Shown here piece after piece: positions 26,550 through 39,731 of a stretch of DNA of 64,000 bases; positions within the stretch are counted from its first letter, which is position 1; every line of letters begins with the position of its first letter. Position numbers and translations under genes: made by a program. The stretch covers positions 124,001 through 188,000 of the forward strand of contig JADJAE010000016.1 in assembly GCA_016704445.1 (NCBI GenBank), written 5' to 3'. Source of the stretch: Deltaproteobacteria bacterium. Its GTDB lineage: Bacteria; Myxococcota_A; Polyangia; Polyangiales; Ga0077539. The notes beneath the pieces were generated by a model, which saw only the letters and a program-made list of their open reading frames with translations, was not told the origin of the DNA and searched no databases.

Positions 26550-28829
26550 CTACAACAGAGCGCCTTCGGACACCCGGGCCTCGGCGTCCACGGAGAGCAC
26601 CGCGTCCTTCACCGAGGGGTGCGCCGCCAGGTAGGCCGCCACCGGCGCGATCACCCGCTCCTCGATCACCCTTTGCAGCGGCCTCGCCCCTCGCGTCGGG
26701 TGCCAGCCCAGGTCGGCCAGCCTCGCTCTGGCCCCGGCGCTCACCGACAGCGTCACCCGCCGCCGCTGCAGGCCCGCTCTGCCCTCGGCCTTGGTGATCT
26801 CCAGGTCGACGATCTTCAGCACGTCGACCGGCGTCAGCGCGTTGAAGCCGATGACCTGGTCGAGCCGGTTGAAGAACTCCGGGCGGAAGTGCCGCCTCGC
26901 CGCCCGGGTCGCGCTGTCTCCCGCGATGCCCTCCCCGAAGCCCACCGCGCGAGACTCGCTCACCCCGAGGTTGGAGGTCATCACCACCACCGTCATCCGG
27001 CAGTCGACGCTCGTCCCGAAGGCGTCCGTCAGCCGACCCTCGCCGAGCATCCCCAGCAGCAGGTCGAAGACCTCCGGGTGGGCCTTCTCGATCTCGTCGA
27101 AGAGCACCAGCGACAGCGGCCGCTCGCGCACCTTCGTCGCCAGGCTCTGGGACCCCTGGCCCACCGCCAGAAGGCGCTGCCCTGAGCCCGCGAACATGTA
27201 CTCGCTCATGTCGAGGCGGATCATCCTCGCCGGGTCGCCGAAGAGGTACGCCGCCATCGCGCGGGCGAGCTCGGTCTTGCCGACGCCCGTCGGCCCGAGG
27301 AAGAGCAGCGTCCCCACCGGGCGGTCGGGGTCGTTGAGCCCCGCCTTCAACCGGGCAAGCACCCGGGCGGCCGAGGCGCAGGCCGCGTCCTGGCCGATCA
27401 CCGAGCGCTGGAGCGTGGCCGCGAGCGCCTCTGGGGTGACCGCGTGCTCGTCGGCGATCAGCTCCTCGGGGATGCCCGAGAAGCGGGCGAAGCGCGACGA
27501 CACCTCCCGGGGCGACAGCGTGCGCGCGGTGGTGTCCGTCGGGTCCTGCGAGGCGGCGATCCAGTCGAGGAAGCGCACCGCCTTGCCGGGGAAGGCCGAG
27601 TCCCGCTGGAGCGTCGCGAGGTGCGTGGCCATGCGCCGCACCGCCGAAGGAGGCATCGTCGTGCGGGGCAGCTTGCGCTGCGCATAGGTCGGGATGAAGC
27701 GCAGCACCGCCGGGGTGGCGGGCTCCTCCACGGACACCACCTGGAAGACCTCCAGCAGCCCCCCGAAGCGCCGCCGGCACGCCTCGAGCTCGGGGCGGGT
27801 GCACTCCGCGATCACCGCCAGGGTGCCCTCGCGCGCCGCGGGGAGCAGCACCTCGCCGATCGATCCACCGTCGGGCTGCGCCTGGAGCAGCGGTACCAGC
27901 CGGTCGACGAAGAGCAGGTCGCCCTCGTGGGAGAGCTCCTTCACCAGCGCGAGGCAGCGCTCCTGCCACATGCCCACGTAGGTCATCCCAGCGATCATCC
28001 GCGTGGCCGAGGTCGACCACATCCTCGGGACGTGCCGCTCGGGGTGCGCCCTTCGCTCGACGAGCAGGCTCCGGGCGAGCCGCCGCACCAGCGAGGTCTT
28101 CCCCACGCCCGACGGACCCACCAGCAGCACCGACGGCAGCGGCCGACGCGACACCAGGGTCACCAGGTCTCCCAGCGCGGGGTCTTCCCCCACGGGCATC
28201 GGCAGCCGCCGGCGCGCCACGCGCTCGACCCACTCGTCGGCCACCGCGGTCACCGTGGGAAACTCCCTCGCCAGCTCCTCGCCTTCCTCCTCGTCGCTCC
28301 CTCCGTCGAGCGCCTTCGGGGTCCACTCGCTCACCCACTCGTCGCCGAAGCGCTGAAACTCCATCAGCGCCCCGGCGCTCTCCCCGAGCAGCATCGTGCT
28401 CACGGCCTGGCGCAGCACCTCCGGCGCGATCTCCAGGCTCTCCACCACGAAGGACCACCCGAAGCGCGGCAGCACCACGCGAAACCCGCCCTTCTTCAGC
28501 GCGCTCCAGGCGTAGGTGAGCCGCAGCGGGATCTCCCTCGCCCCGATCACCAGCCGCTTCTCCTGGGCCACCTGCGGGTGCACCTCGACGGTCACCTCCC
28601 GCGTCGCGAAGGTCACGTCCCAGAGGTAGCGATCGAGGGTCCGTGGCTCCTGCGCGATGGCCCTCTGGAGCAGCGCCTCCAGCTGCCTCTGCACCTCGTC
28701 GATGTTGCGCCCGATGGCGCTCGGCGGCGGAGGCGAGAAGAGCCCTCCGCCATGGTCGATGAGGCTCCCGCTCAGGAGCCCCCCCGCATGAGGAACGAAG
28801 TACACCCGCAGCCCCGGCTTCGCGCTCAC
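26550..28829 (-). CDS. ClpB-like double AAA+ ATPase (AAA2)
   Basis: A 759-residue protein with two AAA+ modules. The N-terminal ~200 residues are not the ClpN domain. D1 has Walker A GPSGVGKT (238-245) but Walker B is LLFVDRL, with Arg310 where the catalytic Glu should be. D2 has Walker A GPTGVGKT (512-519) and an intact DEIEKAHPE (Asp578, Glu579). The D2 pore loop, normally GYVG, is replaced by GQGSQ-type residues, while D1 retains GMTYVG. It lacks the release-factor-like C-terminus of its two relatives. It starts with GTG, overlapping the upstream stop (GTGA), with GAGGAGG 8 nt before. Substrate unknown. Confidence 0.85.
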   Translation of the reverse strand: MSAKPGLRVYFVPHAGGLLSGSLIDHGGGLFSPPPPSAIGRNIDEVQRQLEALLQRAIAQEPRTLDRYLWDVTFATREVTVEVHPQVAQEKRLVIGAREIPLRLTYAWSALKKGGFRVVLPRFGWSFVVESLEIAPEVLRQAVSTMLLGESAGALMEFQRFGDEWVSEWTPKALDGGSDEEEGEELAREFPTVTAVADEWVERVARRRLPMPVGEDPALGDLVTLVSRRPLPSVLLVGPSGVGKTSLVRRLARSLLVERRAHPERHVPRMWSTSATRMIAGMTYVGMWQERCLALVKELSHEGDLLFVDRLVPLLQAQPDGGSIGEVLLPAAREGTLAVIAECTRPELEACRRRFGGLLEVFQVVSVEEPATPAVLRFIPTYAQRKLPRTTMPPSAVRRMATHLATLQRDSAFPGKAVRFLDWIAASQDPTDTTARTLSPREVSSRFARFSGIPEELIADEHAVTPEALAATLQRSVIGQDAACASAARVLARLKAGLNDPDRPVGTLLFLGPTGVGKTELARAMAAYLFGDPARMIRLDMSEYMFAGSGQRLLAVGQGSQSLATKVRERPLSLVLFDEIEKAHPEVFDLLLGMLGEGRLTDAFGTSVDCRMTVVVMTSNLGVSESRAVGFGEGIAGDSATRAARRHFRPEFFNRLDQVIGFNALTPVDVLKIVDLEITKAEGRAGLQRRRVTLSVSAGARARLADLGWHPTRGARPLQRVIEERVIAPVAAYLAAHPSVKDAVLSVDAEARVSEGALL

Positions 28830-31800
28830 GACCCCACCTCCTCGCGCGCCATGCGGGTCATCCAGAGGGCGGGCAGCGGGTCGGTCACGCTCGACGCGCT
28901 CATCACCCGGGCGGTGCCCATCACGTAGTCCTCCAGGGAGAGCGGCCCCGGTCGCCGCGTCGGGTCGTAGCGGATCGAGCGCACCACCCGCAGCGCCTCC
29001 CCCGTCTCCGGGACGATGGCCGAGAGCGCGTCGGCCGCGGTCTCCCCAGACCGTGCGGGTCGCACCCTCACCACCACCAGCTCCGGGGCCTCGTCGGGCG
29101 TGTGCCAGAGGTGCACCCCCTGCTCGTGCTCGAAGAAGGCCCGCACCGACAGCCCCACCAACCGCAGCGCCGCGCGCCTCGCCTCGGGGGGTGTGCCCGC
29201 GGGCGTGGCCGCCGCGCTCTCCACGGAGCCCCTCGCGACGCCGTAGGCCGCCGCCAGCGCCTCCAGCAGGCCCGGGGCCGACGATCCGCCGTGCATGCCC
29301 TCCAGGCGGGTGAGGGTGATGATCACCGAGTGCTGCGTCGGGTCGTCGACCTCGCGCAGCGAGCGGGTGAGCGCGGTGACCTCCGCGATGGCCGAGAGCA
29401 GCTCCGCCCTCATCGGGACGCGGTCTGGCGTGAGGGTGATGCGCCCGGTCTCGTCGACGTCCGTGAGCTCCCAGTCCGTCGCCTCGGAGACCCGCCGGGA
29501 GAGCGAGGCGAGGTGCTCGTGGAGCGCATCCCCCCGGGCCCTCAGCGCGTCGAGGTGGAAGAGCGCGTCGCTCGCCTCGGGGCTGCCCGCGCGGTGCTCG
29601 TCCACCCGGTCGTGGATGCGCTCGGAGAGCGCCGAGAAGGCCGGGGACGACATGGCCCCGTCGAGCGCCGCGCCCGCCTCCCTCAGCTTGCGGGCGAGCG
29701 TCGCGCGGTCGGCGTCGATGAGCTCCTCCAGGGGGTAGCGCGCCGGGATGGGATCCGCCTCGTGCAGCGCCCTCGCCTGGAGGGAGAAGCTCCCCGGGGC
29801 GTCGCCCACGTCGACCCGAAGCAGGGTGAGGTCGGCGCGGGCCACGCGCACCAGGTGGTCGGTGAGCGCGGTGCCCACGCGGTCTTCGAGGTAGCGCTTG
29901 AGCGAGCGGGCGCCGTCCTCCGCGCGGAAGGCCTCGGAGACCACCCGGTCGAGCACCGCAGGGGTCCAGGAGACGAAGACCCCGCGGTCGACGAGGCCCT
30001 GACGCGCGGCGAGGCGGCCGAGCTCCCTCGCGGCGACGACCCGGGCGACCTCCGGGGTGAGCGGAGAGAAGGCCACCACCCGGTCGATGCGGTTGAACAG
30101 CTCCGGGGGGAAGAACTCCTGCACCGCGCGCAGGTGGTCTCGCGTCGAGGCCACCGCGTCGGAGCCGACGCCCACCACCGAGTCGCGGCGAGCCCCGAGG
30201 TTGGAGGTCATCACGATGATCGAGTGGGTGAAGTCCGCGGTCACCCCGCCCGCGTCCGTGAGCCGCCCCTCGTCGAAGAGCTGCAACAGCAGGTTGTGCA
30301 CCTGGGGGTGGGCCTTCTCGATCTCGTCGAAGAGCACCACCCCGAAGGGCTGCTGCGCGGCGTGGCGGGTGAGCAGCCCCTCGGGCGCCCAGCGGTCGCC
30401 GATGAGCCGCGCGGCCGCGTCGGGGGTCGCGTACTCGCCCATGTCGAGGCGCAGCAGCCGCGTGGGGGAGCTGTAGAGGAAGGCCGCCATCGCGCGCGCG
30501 AGCTCGGTCTTGCCGGTGCCCGTCGGGCCGGTGAAGAGGTACACGGCGAGGGGGCGCTTGGGGTCCGTGAGCCCCCGGCGCATGCGCATCGCGAGGTCGA
30601 CCACCGACTCGACGCCCGCGGCCTGGCCCAGCACCCGGCGGGTCATCGCGTCGCGCACGTCGTCGGCGCTCATGGGCTCGTCGGGGTGGAGCAGCCCACG
30701 AGGGAAGCCCGTGCGGGCGGAGATCCAGTCGAGCGCGCGGTCGTCGTCGAGCGCGGCGGACTCCCAGTCGGAGAGCTGCTCGGCGCAGAGCAGGGCGGGC
30801 TGCTCCCCGTCGGTCGCCCGCTCTCCGGAGTCGCGCAGCGCGGCGTGCAGCAGGTCGAATACCCTCCCCGGTAAGGCCCGGTGGGGGAAGAGCGGGCCGC
30901 CCACCTCCAGCAGCGTCCGGATGCCCGAGGCGGGGATGCGCGTGCCGTAGGTGAGCTCCAGCGCGCGGGCCTCCTGCAGCAGCATCCGAAGGGTCTCCGA
31001 GGAGGAGGTCTCGGGCATCGCGACGCGGGTGAAGCTGGCCGCGAAGGCGGGCGCGTCCTCCTCGAGCTGGCGCCACTGCTCCACGGTGCACTCGCCCAGC
31101 AGCACGCACTCCCCGCGGGAGACCGGCGCCCGGAAGAACTCGGCGATGTTGCGGTCGCTGTCTCGCGAGCGGCCGATGCGTCCCCACTGGTGGAGGTCGT
31201 CGACGGCGAGCAGCGCGCGGCGGGCCCGGACGTCGGCGAGCACGTCGCCGCAGCGCTCCTCCCAGTCGCCCACGAAGGACATCCCCGCGATGATGCGGGT
31301 GCCGCTCACCCGCCAGACGGCGCGGGCGGCGTCGGCGTTCTGGTGGGCGCTGAAGTCGTCGGCGGCGAGCAGGTCGTGCACCAGCCCGCGCAGCGCCGTG
31401 GTGCGCCCGGAGCCCGACGGCCCGATGAGCACCACGCTGCGAGGCGGAGAGGCGCTCACCTGGGCGCGCAGGCGCTCCCTCACCGGGGAGCCACCCTCCG
31501 GCGAGGGGAGGTCTCCGTCGATGGCGCGGCGGGTGAGGTTCTCGCCGATGCGAGGGAGCACCCGGTAGCCGGTGCGTCGCTGAGAGAGGTCGGCCTCGGA
31601 GGGAGGGCGCTCTCCCCGGGGGTCGGTGCTCTCGGGCCTGAGCGTGTCGAGGATGGAGCGCAGCGCGGCGTTGAAGGAAACCACCCGCAGCCCGCTTCGG
31701 GGGCGGTGGCGGAGGCCGTCGAGCTCGTCGGGGTCGACGTCCGCCCAGAGCTCGCTGAAGCAGCCGGAGGCGTGCTCGACCAGGGTGCCCTGCTCGGGGC

Positions 31801-32164
31801 GGAAGGCGAACCAGTCGCCCTGGCGCAGCGGGTGGAAGGCCACCTGGACGCGAGGTCCGGCGCCGCTGAAGAGCGAGAGCAGCACCAGCGGGACGCTCAT
31901 GGACAGCTTGCGGCGGCGTCCCTCGGTCTGGAGGGTGAGGTCGACCCGCACGGACACGAGGCGCGCCCCTCGGGTGAGCTCGAAGCGCGCCGCCTCGGGG
32001 AGGGGGAGCGTGCGGAGCAGCTCGCGGTAGTGCTGGGTGAGCTGGTCGCGGAGCTTGTTCTCGTGCGAGGCCTCGAAGCGCTGGCCGTGCGCCCCGAGCC
32101 CGAGCGGAACCCACACCACCCGCTGGCCCTCGCGGGCGTGATAGACGGTGAGCCTTACCTCCAT
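28826..32164 (-). CDS. ClpB-like double AAA+ ATPase with C-terminal release-factor-like region (AAA1)
   Basis: A 1112-residue protein; first gene of the 32.2-24.5 kb operon. The N-terminal ~240 residues are a non-ClpN domain. D1 Walker A is GPSGSGRTT with Arg254 instead of Lys, and Walker B is AVDDL (Asp322, Asp323). D2 is intact: GPTGTGKT (Lys552), DEIEKAHP (Asp613, Glu614), TSNLGA. After the D2 small domain, residues ~800-1030 form a coiled-coil-like helix region and then SVIITLTRLEG and FEHEQGVHLW, which align with the PCRF/RF2 core of release factors, without any GGQ. GGAGG lies 10 nt before the ATG. Confidence 0.83.
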   Translation of the reverse strand: MEVRLTVYHAREGQRVVWVPLGLGAHGQRFEASHENKLRDQLTQHYRELLRTLPLPEAARFELTRGARLVSVRVDLTLQTEGRRRKLSMSVPLVLLSLFSGAGPRVQVAFHPLRQGDWFAFRPEQGTLVEHASGCFSELWADVDPDELDGLRHRPRSGLRVVSFNAALRSILDTLRPESTDPRGERPPSEADLSQRRTGYRVLPRIGENLTRRAIDGDLPSPEGGSPVRERLRAQVSASPPRSVVLIGPSGSGRTTALRGLVHDLLAADDFSAHQNADAARAVWRVSGTRIIAGMSFVGDWEERCGDVLADVRARRALLAVDDLHQWGRIGRSRDSDRNIAEFFRAPVSRGECVLLGECTVEQWRQLEEDAPAFAASFTRVAMPETSSSETLRMLLQEARALELTYGTRIPASGIRTLLEVGGPLFPHRALPGRVFDLLHAALRDSGERATDGEQPALLCAEQLSDWESAALDDDRALDWISARTGFPRGLLHPDEPMSADDVRDAMTRRVLGQAAGVESVVDLAMRMRRGLTDPKRPLAVYLFTGPTGTGKTELARAMAAFLYSSPTRLLRLDMGEYATPDAAARLIGDRWAPEGLLTRHAAQQPFGVVLFDEIEKAHPQVHNLLLQLFDEGRLTDAGGVTADFTHSIIVMTSNLGARRDSVVGVGSDAVASTRDHLRAVQEFFPPELFNRIDRVVAFSPLTPEVARVVAARELGRLAARQGLVDRGVFVSWTPAVLDRVVSEAFRAEDGARSLKRYLEDRVGTALTDHLVRVARADLTLLRVDVGDAPGSFSLQARALHEADPIPARYPLEELIDADRATLARKLREAGAALDGAMSSPAFSALSERIHDRVDEHRAGSPEASDALFHLDALRARGDALHEHLASLSRRVSEATDWELTDVDETGRITLTPDRVPMRAELLSAIAEVTALTRSLREVDDPTQHSVIITLTRLEGMHGGSSAPGLLEALAAAYGVARGSVESAAATPAGTPPEARRAALRLVGLSVRAFFEHEQGVHLWHTPDEAPELVVVRVRPARSGETAADALSAIVPETGEALRVVRSIRYDPTRRPGPLSLEDYVMGTARVMSASSVTDPLPALWMTRMAREEVGS

Positions 32165-32206
32165 CGCGCTACGCCGCCTCCATTGGTGCGTCGTCGGTAT
32201 ACAGGC

Positions 32207-32221
32207 CCAAAACCGGTTTGT
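32207..32221. promoter_or_regulatory. palindrome AAACCGGTTT in the AAA+/lipoxygenase operon promoter region
   Basis: AAACCGGTTT (32210-32219) is a perfect 10-bp palindrome ~46 bp upstream of the AAA1 start codon. On the minus strand TGTATACC lies downstream of it and could be a -10-like element. This is the only candidate control site in the 111-bp gap before the operon; the assignment is speculative. Confidence 0.3.
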
Positions 32222-32275
32222 AGAGTGTGTGCAGGGGCAGACTCACGCTTCCGCCGCAGGACCCGAGGACCCCCT

Positions 32276-32920
32276 TCAGGGTCGGCCCGCGCACCAGGCG
32301 AGCACCAGCTGGGCGCCGAAGTAGAGCGGCCAGCCCCAGAGCTTGTTGTTCCAGCCAGGGGCGATGAAGCGGTCGCGGGCGACGGAGAGGTCGGAGAGGT
32401 AGAAGGCCACCGCGCCGACGAGCACCCACGGCTCGCCGTGCGCGGCGACGGTGCCCACCGCGAGGGCGACCATCACGGTGATCACGGCCATGTAGGCCAG
32501 CACCGGGGCGCGCATCCGAGCCTCAACCGAGGGCAGCAGCCAGCGCCCCACCAACACCAGCGGACCCAGCAGGAGCAGCAGCGCCAGCGCGGTGGCTCCG
32601 ACGGAGACGCCCCGTCGGGCGAAGGCCACGGAGTACGCGACGTGCCCCAGCAGGAAGGCCACGAGCCCCGCGAGAAAGACCCGCTTCGCCCTGGAGATGA
32701 GCAGCACGTCGCCCCACCAGGAGAACGCGAGGCCCGCGAGGATGGCGGCTCCGTAGGGCGTTCGGTGCGCTCCGTGGGCGAGGGCGGCGGCGATGAAGGC
32801 CGTCGAGGCCAGCGGCTTGAGCACCCGCTCGCCGAGGCTGGGACCGCGGCGGGTCACCGCCAGCAGCAGCGCCACCGAGACGACCGTGATGAGGGAGAAG
32901 AGGGTGGAGAGGTGGGGCAT
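32276..32920 (-). CDS. YhhN-family membrane protein (lysoplasmalogenase-like)
   Basis: A 214-residue integral membrane protein with about eight hydrophobic helices. The segment GLAFSWWGDVLLISRAKRVF contains the FSxxGDxxL motif typical of the YhhN/TMEM86 family, whose eukaryotic member TMEM86B hydrolyses the vinyl ether of lysoplasmalogen. A second conserved region, FYLSDLSVARDRF, carries the later acidic residues. The size matches the family. The ATG at 32920 lacks a clear Shine-Dalgarno; an in-frame GTG at 32950, with GAGG upstream, is an alternative. Bacterial function is unproven, but a lipid-active enzyme close to lipoxygenases is worth noting. Confidence 0.8.
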   Translation of the reverse strand: MPHLSTLFSLITVVSVALLLAVTRRGPSLGERVLKPLASTAFIAAALAHGAHRTPYGAAILAGLAFSWWGDVLLISRAKRVFLAGLVAFLLGHVAYSVAFARRGVSVGATALALLLLLGPLVLVGRWLLPSVEARMRAPVLAYMAVITVMVALAVGTVAAHGEPWVLVGAVAFYLSDLSVARDRFIAPGWNNKLWGWPLYFGAQLVLAWCAGRP

Positions 32921-32997
32921 CGGGGGAGCGAGGGTTGTACCTCGCTTCACCCCTTTAACCTCAGGAGCGGTGGGAGAGGGCCTTCGGAGCGATCAGC

Positions 32998-34920
<1,923 letters not shown>

Positions 34921-35024
34921 GCCACCTCGGTAGAAGTCCCGTGAGAGACTTCAGGGCAATAGGTTCTCGACGGGCGCCTAAGACCCCGACATCCCCCAAT
35001 GGACATCGTCGTCTTCATTGAAGT

Positions 35025-35050
35025 GAACTCACCTCTGATCAGGTGAGATC
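35025..35050. promoter_or_regulatory. inverted repeat upstream of the beta-helix gene
   Basis: GA-n-CTCACCT / AGGTGAG-n-TC around CTGATC forms a 10-bp arm with one mismatch, the core CTCACCT-CTGATC-AGGTGAG being perfect. It lies ~105 bp upstream of the beta-helix start codon and could be an operator or an RNA hairpin. Confidence 0.4.
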
Positions 35051-35342
35051 GCTGCCCTCAATGCCTGTCTCGAACGTTGGAGTCCCACCGTGTCCCGAGT
35101 CCGCAATGGTCGTCAAACCGCGAGTCCCGTGCACACCAGGGCGGCAACGGTGGGCGCGTCGACGCCCCGCTCCTCACCAGGGAGCACACCTGGCGACCTC
35201 CTGCGAGCCGCGCCATTCCGCGTTGGGCGCTGCGACGCCCAGGTCGCGTCGTCGTGACGTTATGCTTGAAAACAAGGGCGTTTCGCGGTGCCTCGCGGGA
35301 GTCATCGCTCCGATCGGACGCCGCACCGGCCATTGCCGGGTA

Positions 35343-35379
35343 TGGAAACGTGACCCCTCTCTCAGGGGTATGATTTCCA
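35343..35379. other. long imperfect hairpin, possible RNA element
   Basis: TGGAAA...ACCCCT-CTCTC-AGGGGT...TTTCCA: the inner 6-bp stem and the outer 6-bp stem are perfect, separated by a 4-nt symmetric internal loop. Such a 16-bp interrupted stem in intergenic DNA suggests a structured RNA, a REP-like element or a terminator without a strong U-tract. It sits ~180 bp upstream of the gene at 35559. Confidence 0.4.
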
Positions 35380-35558
35380 TGTCTTTGTAGTGCGTAAAAT
35401 AATTCTCGCGTGTCGTTTTTGGGAAGCGGGCTCCTCGGAAGGTCGCTTTGAAGGTTGGATGAAAGAGCCCAAGCCGCTGCGCGCCCTACAGCGCGGCACA
35501 TCGACTCCCTCGAAGCGCCCCGGCGGCTCCGTCCGTGCGCGTGATAGCGTCGCCGGCG

Positions 35559-36284
35559 ATGTCCCACGGGCACCACCGCAGCCCCCACCCCGAGGACACG
35601 ACGCTCTTCGCGCCTTCGCGCCTCCCGGCCCTTCAGCGGGCCGTCGAGGAGGTGTGCTGGATGCTCGGCCGGGGATACCCGATGAGCCTCGCGGTGCGCG
35701 CCGCAGGAGATCGCCACCAGCTGGAGCAGCGCGCCAGGCTGGCCGTGGCCCGAGCCGCCGCCTCGCCCGAGGACGTCGCCTCGCGCGCCCGGCGCTGCCT
35801 CGACGTGGCCGAGCTCGCGGGGCGAAGCCTCGACGTCGACGCCTTCAACGTGCTCATCACCCTCGAGCTGGCCCTCGGCGGAGGACCCCTCTTCGTCTGC
35901 GCCGACGGACCGCTCCGGGACCTCGCCGGGATGCGAGGGAGCTACCGCCTCGCGGTCGAGACCGAAGGGGCCATCGACCTGCTCGGCGCCGCCCTCGCTC
36001 GCTGGTCGGTGGCGCGCTGCGCCCTCTGGATCGACGCGCCAGTGTCCAACTCGGGCCGGCTGCGGTCGCTGATCGAGGAGAGGGCGGGGGCCTGGGGCGT
36101 CGAGACCCGGCTGGAGATGGTCCCCGACGCGGACACCGCGATGCGGGGGAGGGAACTCGTCGCCAGCGCCGACGCCATCGTGATCGATGCCTCGCCGCGC
36201 TGGTGCAACCTGGCCCGAGCCATCGTCGAGAGGGACCTGCCGACGGCGTGGAGGGTTCCGCTGGCGGAGGGGATGGGAACGTAG
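35559..36284 (+). CDS. DUF434-type protein of unknown function
   Basis: A 241-residue cytoplasmic protein. The N-terminal third (AVEEVCWMLGRGYPMSLAVRAAGDRHQLEQRARLAVARA) has the pattern of DUF434, and the C-terminal half contains LWIDAPVSNSGRLRSLIEE, a conserved DUF5616-like segment that I recall accompanying it; this pair is found in bacteria and archaea. The biochemical role is unknown to me. No Shine-Dalgarno is visible; the ATG at 35559 is chosen because family homology starts soon after it. The gene stands alone between non-coding regions. Confidence 0.65.
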   Translation: MSHGHHRSPHPEDTTLFAPSRLPALQRAVEEVCWMLGRGYPMSLAVRAAGDRHQLEQRARLAVARAAASPEDVASRARRCLDVAELAGRSLDVDAFNVLITLELALGGGPLFVCADGPLRDLAGMRGSYRLAVETEGAIDLLGAALARWSVARCALWIDAPVSNSGRLRSLIEERAGAWGVETRLEMVPDADTAMRGRELVASADAIVIDASPRWCNLARAIVERDLPTAWRVPLAEGMGT

Positions 36285-36598
36285 GCCGCGGGACCCTGCG
36301 CCAACGGCGGCATCACCCCCCGAAACGGTCGCTTCGTACCGCCAGGGGAGAAAATTCGACAGGAGCCGGATTCCTGAGGTGCACGGCGCTGTCGGACGAT
36401 GTGTTTCCCGGTTTTGCGCGGGGTGCACATGAGACTTTCCATATTTAGCCCCATTTGGGGTGTAGGTGGATGAGCCGGGAGCGGTCACGCCTCGGCACCT
36501 CAGGGTCCCCAATCCTGACAACCGACTCCGTTGTCGCTCGATAAGCGCTTGTTTTTAAGCGTTTGCGCGTTGCCACCCCGGCCGCTTTGCTGCGGTCC
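36285..36598. other. 314-bp intergenic region
   Basis: No gene seen. It contains short inverted repeats (CCCC-ATTT-GGGG at 36449-36460 and TCAGG...CCTGA near 36501) and a relatively AT-rich stretch, GCGCTTGTTTTTAAGCG (36545-36561), just before the next start, probably its promoter region. Confidence 0.45.
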
Positions 36599-38620
<2,022 letters not shown>

Positions 38621-38649
38621 TCGTCCCTTCGTAGACTTCGCTCAAGGGT

Positions 38650-38683
38650 GCAGGGGCCCCGTCCTGGTGACGGAGGCCCCTGC
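38650..38683. terminator. bidirectional intrinsic terminator-like hairpin
   Basis: GCAGGGGCCCCGTC-CTGGT-GACGGAGGCCCCTGC forms a 14-bp stem with one bulged A and a 5-nt loop, followed by GCCTTTGT. It lies between the convergent genes ending at 38620 and 38696, where a shared terminator is expected. Confidence 0.75.
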
Positions 38684-38695
38684 GCCTTTGTGGGG

Positions 38696-39610
38696 CTACG
38701 TCGCGCCCTCGGAGGGCGGAGGAGGCGTCGGGGAGTCGAGCAGGTTGAGGTCGTCGGGGTCGGGAAGCGGGGACGCGGGCGGCGCGACGGAGCGCTCCAG
38801 CTCGGCGATGACCTGTGCGCCGAAGAGCAGGATTATGGAGCCCGCCTCCAGGGTGAGCAGCACGATGATGGTGGTCGCGAAGGATCCGTAGATCAGGTTC
38901 ACCATCGAGAGGTGCGCGAAGTACCAGACCAGGACGTAGCGCACGAGCTCCCAGAGAAGGGTCGCGAGGGCTCCGCCGGCGAGGGCGTGGCGAAGGGCCA
39001 TGCGACCGACGGGCATCACCATGTAGAGGGAGGTGACCAGCAGCGCCATCCCGACGATGCCGAGGCCGTGCAGCGCCAGGTGAGGGAGGCGAGCGAGGGA
39101 GAAGGTGCGGCCCAGCGCGCGGACGCTGTTGTGGGAGAGGACGTCGAGGGCGCCGCTGATCCCGGTGACCAGCACGAGGCCGACGCCGAGCACGACGATG
39201 AAGGCGTAGGGGATCAGCGCCGAGACCAGCGGGTGCCGACGCCGCTCCACCACGCGGTGGAAGAAGATCACCTGCATGGCGCTCTCCAGCATGGTGAACG
39301 CCATGCTGCTGAAGAAGAGCAGCACCACGCCGCTGACGACGCCGACCACCTCGCGGGCGTCGAGGAAGGCCGCCACCTGCGCCGTGACCACCCGCGCCTG
39401 GCCGTCGATCACCAGCTCGAGGTTCTCGGTGACCACGTCGAGGAGGCGGCGACGGTCCATGAAGTGGGAGAGCACCGCGAGGAGCACCACGATCAGCGGG
39501 ACGATCGAGAGCAGCGTGTAGTAGGCCACCGCGCCCGAGAGCAGCATCCCCTGGTTGTGCCGGAAGGCGTGAAACACCCGACGGATGAACGCCCATGGCC
39601 GTGAGAACAT
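38696..39610 (-). CDS. YihY/BrkB-family inner-membrane protein
   Basis: A 304-residue protein with six or seven hydrophobic helices. The N-terminal GMLLSGAVAYYTLLSIVPLIVVLLA, and VVSGVVLLFFSSMAFTMLES and LLWELVRYVLVWYF, match the YihY (formerly RNase BN) family. Members are proposed inner-membrane transporters or lipid-related factors, but function is unproven. The C-terminus is a Pro-rich tail ending in PPPPSEGAT. The ATG at 39610 is chosen; a TTG at 39628 is the frame start. Its terminator is shared with the pectate lyase-like gene. Confidence 0.9.
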   Translation of the reverse strand: MFSRPWAFIRRVFHAFRHNQGMLLSGAVAYYTLLSIVPLIVVLLAVLSHFMDRRRLLDVVTENLELVIDGQARVVTAQVAAFLDAREVVGVVSGVVLLFFSSMAFTMLESAMQVIFFHRVVERRRHPLVSALIPYAFIVVLGVGLVLVTGISGALDVLSHNSVRALGRTFSLARLPHLALHGLGIVGMALLVTSLYMVMPVGRMALRHALAGGALATLLWELVRYVLVWYFAHLSMVNLIYGSFATTIIVLLTLEAGSIILLFGAQVIAELERSVAPPASPLPDPDDLNLLDSPTPPPPSEGAT

Positions 39611-39731
39611 CCGCGGCACTATAGGCAAGCGGAGCGGCGCCCGTCAGCCGCAGCTCGTGCGTGGGGCCGCCATCGAAACTCGCGGAGGGGGTGTCCCGCT
39701 GCGGCGCGTCCCTGGCCTATGATGCGCGGCG

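Larger units (their letters stand above)
34921..35558. other. 638-bp intergenic region with two hairpins
   Basis: No gene is supported here; the frames that cross it are frequently interrupted. It is less GC-rich than its neighbours, consistent with promoters for the divergent genes at 34920 (minus) and 35559 (plus). It holds two inverted repeats, listed separately (35025-35050 and 35343-35379). AT-rich patches near 35000-35020 and 35390-35420 are plausible promoter positions. Confidence 0.5.

Noticed and set aside
26550..32164. AAA1 and AAA2 as ordinary ClpB/ClpV
   Set aside because: No ClpN domain, no middle coiled coil of ClpB length, D1 Walker B changed, D2 GYVG absent, and no type VI secretion genes nearby.
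35343..35379. Long hairpin as the terminator of the beta-helix gene
   Set aside because: It lies upstream of that gene, not downstream, and has no U-tract in either direction.
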